DNA of 19,719 bases from Bacteroidales bacterium UBA3696. Lineage in GTDB: Bacteria > Bacteroidota > Bacteroidia > Bacteroidales > Paludibacteraceae. The stretch spans positions 21,957 to 41,675 of the forward strand of contig DFIN01000014.1 in the NCBI GenBank assembly GCA_002372135.1, given 5' to 3'. Shown here one piece after another: positions 15,856 through 19,719 of the stretch. The translations under genes were made by a program, and so were the position numbers. Below the pieces are notes generated by a model. That model was not told the DNA's origin. It did not search any database and was given only the letters and a program-made list of their open reading frames with translations. The stretch's first letter is position 1. Each line of letters starts with the position of its first letter.

Positions 15856-16290
15856 CTAAAATATATCATTCTCTTCCAGCGTGTCGCTCGCCGAAATCTC
15901 AATCGAGTTGATAGAAGGTTGCTCTGCCTCGTTCTTGTTCATATTGCGGTACTCGTCAGGGCGGTACAAGATTTGCACATTCTCTGCCACAATCTCTGTT
16001 TTGCGACGCATCTGACCGTCTTTTTCCCAAGAGCGGGTCTGCAACTTGCCCTCTACATATACCTTCATACTTTTGCGTACATACTTCTCCGCCCATTCTG
16101 CTAAATTGCGCCATAATACAATCGAATGCCATTCCGTGCGTTCGGGAATCTGGGTGCCGTTCTGAGTGGTATAGCCCCGCTCGGAGGTAGCAAGATTAAA
16201 ATTCGCAATGGCTACACCGCGATCTAAATAGCGAACTTCTGGGTCAGAACCCACATTTCCAATCAAAATAACTTTGTTAACTGATGACAT
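15856..16290 (-). CDS. ssb: Single-stranded DNA-binding protein (SSB)
   Basis: This 144-residue protein has an N-terminal OB-fold: NKVILIGNVGSDPEVRY, then WHSIVLWRNLAEWAEKYVRK, then KVYVEGKLQTRSWEKDGQ. A short polar tail ends in the acidic LEENDIF, which resembles the SSB C-terminal tip that recruits repair and replication proteins. It coats single-stranded DNA as a tetramer during replication, recombination and repair. The gene leads a two-gene unit with rlmL and is divergent from the exported nuclease-like operon. The upstream 5' leader is about 70 bases. Confidence 0.96.
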   Translation of the reverse strand: MSSVNKVILIGNVGSDPEVRYLDRGVAIANFNLATSERGYTTQNGTQIPERTEWHSIVLWRNLAEWAEKYVRKSMKVYVEGKLQTRSWEKDGQMRRKTEIVAENVQILYRPDEYRNMNKNEAEQPSINSIEISASDTLEENDIF

Positions 16291-16365
16291 AATGAATAAT
16301 TTTACTTCGTTATAATTTGTTTATTCGTTTGTTCAATGTTGATTGCCGAATCGACAAAAACGCCG

Positions 16366-16373
16366 CAAAAGTA
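16366..16373 (-). promoter_or_regulatory. Probable -7 element of the ssb promoter
   Basis: TACTTTTG followed by CGGCG on the minus strand matches the -7 box TAnnTTTG. No clean TTTG is seen 19-21 bases upstream (the region is T-rich but imperfect), so the -33 element is weak. Expected start is near 16359. Confidence 0.6.
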
Positions 16374-16382
16374 TGCGTTTTT

Positions 16383-16413
16383 TTTGAAAATACATAAAAA
16401 ACTACTATTTTTG
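16383..16413 (+). promoter_or_regulatory. Sigma-ABfr-type promoter for the EEP-Omp28-ABC operon
   Basis: TTTG (16383-16386), a 19-base spacer and TATTTTTG (16406-16413) followed by CGGCG match the Bacteroidetes consensus. Transcription should start near 16420, only about 23 bases before the start codon. The spacer overlaps the place where the divergent ssb promoter would need its -33 element. Confidence 0.8.
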
Positions 16414-16442
16414 CGGCGATTTATGCGAAACACATCGTTCTT

Positions 16443-17510
16443 ATGAAAATCAAACTCTTTTTGTCGGCTTTCATTCTGTTGGGGTGGGTGCCTGTTCTTT
16501 CCGTGGCTCAGCAAGCCGATGCCTATGTGCGCTGCGTGGCGTTCTATAACCTCGAAAACCTCTTTGATACCATCCATGACGAAGGTAAAAATGACTACGA
16601 ATACCTGCCCGATGGCGGTATGAAGTGGAATTCGCTCAAGTACGAGCATAAACTGATGCGTATGGCAGAAGCCATTGCTCAACTCGGTACGGACGAAGAC
16701 CCCAGAGGAGCCATGTGCGTAGGAGTGGCAGAAGTGGAAAACATAGGGTGCCTGAATGACCTATGTAAAGAACTGAAAACGACCTATAACCGCACCTATA
16801 CCCCGATCTTGATAGAAGGTCCCGACCGACGTGGAGTCGATGTGGGATTCCTCTATAATCCAGACCTGTTTAAGGTCAGCAAAGTGGACGGATACCCCCT
16901 CAAAGCCCATTATGCGGATGGTGGGGTCGTAAAATCGCGCCTGCAACTCGTTGTCTCAGGTTACATTATGGGGAGCGGAAGACCCGAAAAAATACACGTC
17001 ATCGTTAACCACTGGCCCAGCCGGTACGGCGGCGAATTGTCTTCACGTCCTACGCGTGATACCGCCGCTATGCTAACCAGAACCATTTGCGACAGCATCT
17101 ACCGCAAAGAACCGCGAGCCAAAATCATCATCATGGGTGACCTCAACGACGACCCGATGAACCACTCGTGCAAAGATATCCTCCAAGCACGCAAAACACG
17201 CGAAGAAGTAACCGAACAAGGCTTCTTCAATACCATGTGGCTCAAACTCGAAAGCGGGGTGGGAACATTGTTCTACAGAGGCTCATGGAATCTGTTCGAC
17301 CAAATCATTATTTCCGAGCCGCTACTTAGCGAACAAATTGATTCCGAAAAATGGTGCTATTGGAAGTCACAAATCTTTAATAAACCTTTCTTGACCGTAC
17401 AGGAAGGCTCCGAAAAAGGTGCACCGCTGCGTACCCATAAAGCCGGCGTATGGCAGGACGGATATGCCGACCACTATCCTACAATGATTTACCTTATAAA
17501 GAAAAAATAA
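16443..17510 (+). CDS. Exported endonuclease/exonuclease/phosphatase-family protein
   Basis: The 355-residue protein starts with a signal peptide (MKIKLFLSAFILLGWVPVLS, likely cut near VAQ-QADA) and then a complete EEP-fold domain. Family motifs in order are FYNLENLFD (residues 34-42), AEVEN (96-100) for metal binding, VNHWPSR (188-194), MGDLNDDP (231-238, Asp233/Asn235), SWNLFDQII (281-289), and the catalytic ADHYPTMI (342-349, Asp343/His344). The EEP superfamily includes DNases, phosphoinositide phosphatases and sphingomyelinases. The YNLENLFD form is common in Bacteroidota secreted proteins of unknown substrate. The location should be periplasmic or extracellular. It is the first gene of its operon, and the next gene begins one base after its stop. 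Confidence 0.9.
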   Translation: MKIKLFLSAFILLGWVPVLSVAQQADAYVRCVAFYNLENLFDTIHDEGKNDYEYLPDGGMKWNSLKYEHKLMRMAEAIAQLGTDEDPRGAMCVGVAEVENIGCLNDLCKELKTTYNRTYTPILIEGPDRRGVDVGFLYNPDLFKVSKVDGYPLKAHYADGGVVKSRLQLVVSGYIMGSGRPEKIHVIVNHWPSRYGGELSSRPTRDTAAMLTRTICDSIYRKEPRAKIIIMGDLNDDPMNHSCKDILQARKTREEVTEQGFFNTMWLKLESGVGTLFYRGSWNLFDQIIISEPLLSEQIDSEKWCYWKSQIFNKPFLTVQEGSEKGAPLRTHKAGVWQDGYADHYPTMIYLIKKK

Positions 17511-17511
17511 T

Positions 17512-17838
17512 ATGGAAATACTACAGCGTAATAGTACGCCGATTCGCATGAGAAACTACGGGCGAATCATCGAACAGATGATTGCCGTAGCGGCAGAGGA
17601 GAAAGACAAACCCACGCAAGAACAAATGTTGCTCTATATTGCCCGCTGCATGAGGCAAAAAAATCAAGTCTGGAACAAAGACCAAGAAGCAGGACTGCAA
17701 CGTATAAAAGATGATATCTATACCCTATCAGACGGGCAACTCAACTGCGATTTTCCCGCTTTTGAGCAAGAACAGCAGCACATGCAAAAAAATAACCAAC
17801 CCAATTTTCAGGGCTCGAAAAAGAAAAAGAAAGCCTGA
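17512..17838 (+). CDS. Short DUF4290-like protein
   Basis: This 108-residue protein resembles the N-terminal part of the Bacteroidota family DUF4290. It has MRNYGRIIEQMIAVAAE near residue 13, an RNR-like helical region replaced by TQEQMLLYIARCM, and a TLSDGQLNCDFP segment near residues 71-82 similar to the family's conserved helical core. Family members are, from memory, near 200 residues, so about half may be missing. The tail is a Gln/Lys-rich stretch ending KKKKKA. The function of the family is unknown. It begins one base after the exported EEP gene and ends 8 bases before the lipoprotein gene, so it is part of the same transcript. Confidence 0.65.
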   Translation: MEILQRNSTPIRMRNYGRIIEQMIAVAAEEKDKPTQEQMLLYIARCMRQKNQVWNKDQEAGLQRIKDDIYTLSDGQLNCDFPAFEQEQQHMQKNNQPNFQGSKKKKKA

Positions 17839-17846
17839 ATACCACC

Positions 17847-19208
17847 ATGAAACCCCAATCAATCTGTTTGACGTATGTATGCGTCATGTTAACCCTTTTT
17901 TCGGCGTGCAAAAAGGAAGAATCCACTCCACTCCCTACCAGTTTTCCGCGTAAGCAACTCATTGAGCAGTTCACATCCCAAGACTGCTCCTATTGTCCCA
18001 ACGGCACCAACCTGATAGATGAGGCTATCAGCGGGCGTGAAACACAGTATGTAAGGCTTACCTACTACTGCGGGAATATATACGATGATTTCACAATCAG
18101 CACCAATGTGAAAGTGGCATCCGCGTTGAATATCAGTACAATGCCAAGTATGCTCTACAATCGTGCTCAGTGGGATTGGGAAGAACAGACTGGCGTTACG
18201 GCAAGCGGCAAAGTAATGCACCCCTATTATTTTAGTCAATTCGTATCAAAAGCAGCAACCACTACTACCGTTTCCATCAGTATTAACACCGCTTACGATG
18301 AAGCGACCCGTATGGCAGACATTACAATCAGCGGTAAGAATATCGGCGAAAATCAAGATATTAACCTCGTGGTGATGCTTAAGGAAAGCGGACTCCACGC
18401 CGTGCAACAAGATAGTTACAATACGTGGAACGGATGGACGGATTATGTGCACAATAATGTGGTTCGCACCTACCTGAATACCTACAAGGGACAAGCTCTG
18501 GAATTCGATGGCATCAACTACAAAGTCTCTCTTGACTATGAACTCTATAAATCATATAATGCCGACAATTGCTCTGTCGTGGCCTTTCTGGTGGATAATA
18601 ATACCGGTGAGGTCATCAATGCCGAAGAAACTCCTTTGGTTAGTGGTACGAAAGGCGGTTCTGACTTCGTATCCGAAGGTATAAAAGCAGTATCTGTGCC
18701 GGAGTCCTATCCCGAAGTAATGGCTATACCGAATAGTCAAGCCAATACGCAATTCCTCACTGCTCAGTATTACTTGTCCAATTATACGGTCAATGGGAAT
18801 AAAGTAATTGAAATCTTAATGCTTTCCACCAATTTCTATGAGAGTCAAGGCTCTAAATATCTTCCTACCGCAACGCTCTATATCGTGGTGGATGACGATG
18901 GTTCCAACCTTCCTATCGGCACTTTCCAATTATCAACTTCCGGCGAACCCGGTACGGCTTGGGCAGGGCAAAAAATAGAAGAGGAGTTTACCTACTATGG
19001 CTCAGAATTTATTCTGGCTAATTATAAAGATCTTAACGATGGGTATATCAATGGTTTTGAATGGCTGCTCACTTCGGGTAGTGTAACCATTACTGACAAT
19101 AGCATTTCATTCGATGCCACCACGCTATCCGGTTATCATGTTACGGGAAGCTTCTCCGGACAAATCACTCATTTTACAGATGATGAAATGCCTATTCGCA
19201 AACGTTAA
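17847..19208 (+). CDS. Omp28-like outer-membrane lipoprotein with thioredoxin-like CxxC
   Basis: This 453-residue protein has a lipoprotein signal (TLFSAC, lipidated Cys21) followed by KKEES. Residues 36-60 read KQLIEQFTSQDCSYCPNGTN, which matches the start of the Omp28-related family and contains a thioredoxin-like CSYC motif (Cys47, Cys50). TMPS near residue 98-101 could be the cis-proline loop. A beta-rich middle domain (about 135-270) and a C-terminal domain (about 290-453) follow; the latter ends in IRKR. Omp28 proteins are outer-membrane-associated lipoproteins of Bacteroidota with unclear function. A redox or binding role is possible. The next gene, an export ATPase, begins 12 bases after its stop. 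Confidence 0.85.
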   Translation: MKPQSICLTYVCVMLTLFSACKKEESTPLPTSFPRKQLIEQFTSQDCSYCPNGTNLIDEAISGRETQYVRLTYYCGNIYDDFTISTNVKVASALNISTMPSMLYNRAQWDWEEQTGVTASGKVMHPYYFSQFVSKAATTTTVSISINTAYDEATRMADITISGKNIGENQDINLVVMLKESGLHAVQQDSYNTWNGWTDYVHNNVVRTYLNTYKGQALEFDGINYKVSLDYELYKSYNADNCSVVAFLVDNNTGEVINAEETPLVSGTKGGSDFVSEGIKAVSVPESYPEVMAIPNSQANTQFLTAQYYLSNYTVNGNKVIEILMLSTNFYESQGSKYLPTATLYIVVDDDGSNLPIGTFQLSTSGEPGTAWAGQKIEEEFTYYGSEFILANYKDLNDGYINGFEWLLTSGSVTITDNSISFDATTLSGYHVTGSFSGQITHFTDDEMPIRKR

Positions 19209-19220
19209 TCTACTGACAAC

Positions 19221-19719
19221 ATGACAGCAATTGAATTTGAACATGTAAGCAAGCAATATCGGCTCGGACTCGTTTCTACCAAAACACTTTCTCACGATAT
19301 AAGACGCTTTTGGATTACAAATGTGTTGGGAAAAGAAGATCCCTATCTCAAAATCGGTGAAACCAATGACCGTGCTACCAAAGGCAAATCCGAATATGTG
19401 TGGGCACTGCGAGACATCGATTTCAAGGTTGAGCAGGGCGATGTCGTTGGCATCATTGGAAAAAACGGTGCCGGCAAATCAACCCTGCTCAAACTCCTCA
19501 GCCGCGTCACCGGACCCACCACCGGCACGATTCGTGCGCACGGGCGCATTGGCTCACTCTTAGAAGTAGGTACAGGTTTTCACGGCGAAATGACAGGACG
19601 AGAGAACATCTATATGAACGGTGCCATCCTCGGTATGACCAAAGCCGAAATAGATCGCAAGTTGGACGAGATTATCGATTTCTCCGGCTGTGAACGCTAT
19701 ATCGACACCCCTGTTAAGC
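19221..19719 (+). CDS. Polysaccharide-export ABC transporter ATP-binding protein (Wzt-like), 3'-truncated
   Basis: The frame starts at ATG 19221 (MTAIEFEHVSKQYRLG) and runs off the right end after 166 codons. It has an N-terminal insertion before the Walker A loop GIIGKNGAGKST, followed by IGSLLEVGTGFHGEMTGREN, a Q-loop region form typical of the ABC-2 polysaccharide, O-antigen and teichoic-acid exporters (Wzt/TagH). The ABC signature, Walker B and any sugar-binding C-terminal domain lie outside the window. It should energise export of a lipid-linked glycan with a Wzm-like permease, probably encoded downstream. It is 12 bases after the Omp28-like gene and likely in the same operon. Confidence 0.9.
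   Translation, partial: MTAIEFEHVSKQYRLGLVSTKTLSHDIRRFWITNVLGKEDPYLKIGETNDRATKGKSEYVWALRDIDFKVEQGDVVGIIGKNGAGKSTLLKLLSRVTGPTTGTIRAHGRIGSLLEVGTGFHGEMTGRENIYMNGAILGMTKAEIDRKLDEIIDFSGCERYIDTPVK

Noticed and set aside
16423..16446. A seven-codon upstream frame (MRNTSFL) whose stop overlaps the EEP start codon as ATGA.
   Set aside because: It begins within a few bases of the predicted transcription start and has no composition signal; such short frames arise by chance.

Overview
The window reads as a chromosomal segment of a Bacteroidota bacterium, most likely of the order Bacteroidales. Four promoters fit the Bacteroidetes sigma-ABfr pattern (TTTG, a spacer of about 20 bases, then TAnnTTTG), start sites lack strong Shine-Dalgarno sequences, and several products belong to families typical of the phylum (Omp28-like lipoprotein, DUF4290, a TrpB2-type enzyme, an HU protein fused to a LysM-like domain). 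No rRNA, tRNA, CRISPR array, insertion sequence or prophage was seen. Both ends cut through genes.

Layout. (1) Positions 1-1566, plus strand: ettA, an ABC-F translation factor lacking its first 30-35 codons. (2) Positions 12858 down to 1593, minus strand: a tightly packed run of eight genes with overlaps or gaps of at most 12 bases. In transcription order they are a small HU protein, an HU-transmembrane-LysM fusion, uvrA, a second ABC-F ATPase, a polysaccharide-deacetylase-like protein, a glycosyltransferase fused to a HAD domain, a membrane protein resembling UbiA prenyltransferases, and an EF-hand membrane protein. A promoter sits just upstream of the HU gene. (3) Positions 14595 down to 12928, minus strand: a stand-alone tryptophan synthase beta chain of the TrpB2 type, preceded by a leader of about 245 bases. 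(4) Positions 16290 down to 14654, minus strand: ssb and an RlmL-type rRNA methyltransferase. (5) Positions 16443 to the right end, plus strand: an exported endonuclease/exonuclease/phosphatase-family protein, a short DUF4290 protein, an Omp28-like lipoprotein with a CxxC motif, and the start of a polysaccharide-export ABC ATPase. This operon diverges from ssb.

The strongest unannotated signal is the leader of the trpB2 gene. It has a promoter, a 22-residue leader peptide with three consecutive Trp codons, and a hairpin followed by a U-run before the structural gene. That is the architecture of ribosome-mediated tryptophan attenuation, and it ties this lone TrpB2 to tryptophan supply even though no trpA or other trp gene is visible.

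A second point of interest is the envelope-glycan part of the eight-gene run. A GT4-like glycosyltransferase carries a C-terminal HAD-IB-like domain with an altered catalytic motif. The next gene encodes a UbiA-like membrane protein whose Asp-rich motif is also altered. HAD and UbiA domains are known to be fused in other bacteria, so this looks like a rearranged and diverged version of that module. The HU-transmembrane-LysM protein suggests a physical link between DNA and the cell envelope. All functional calls come from reading motifs by eye; no database search or structure prediction was run.
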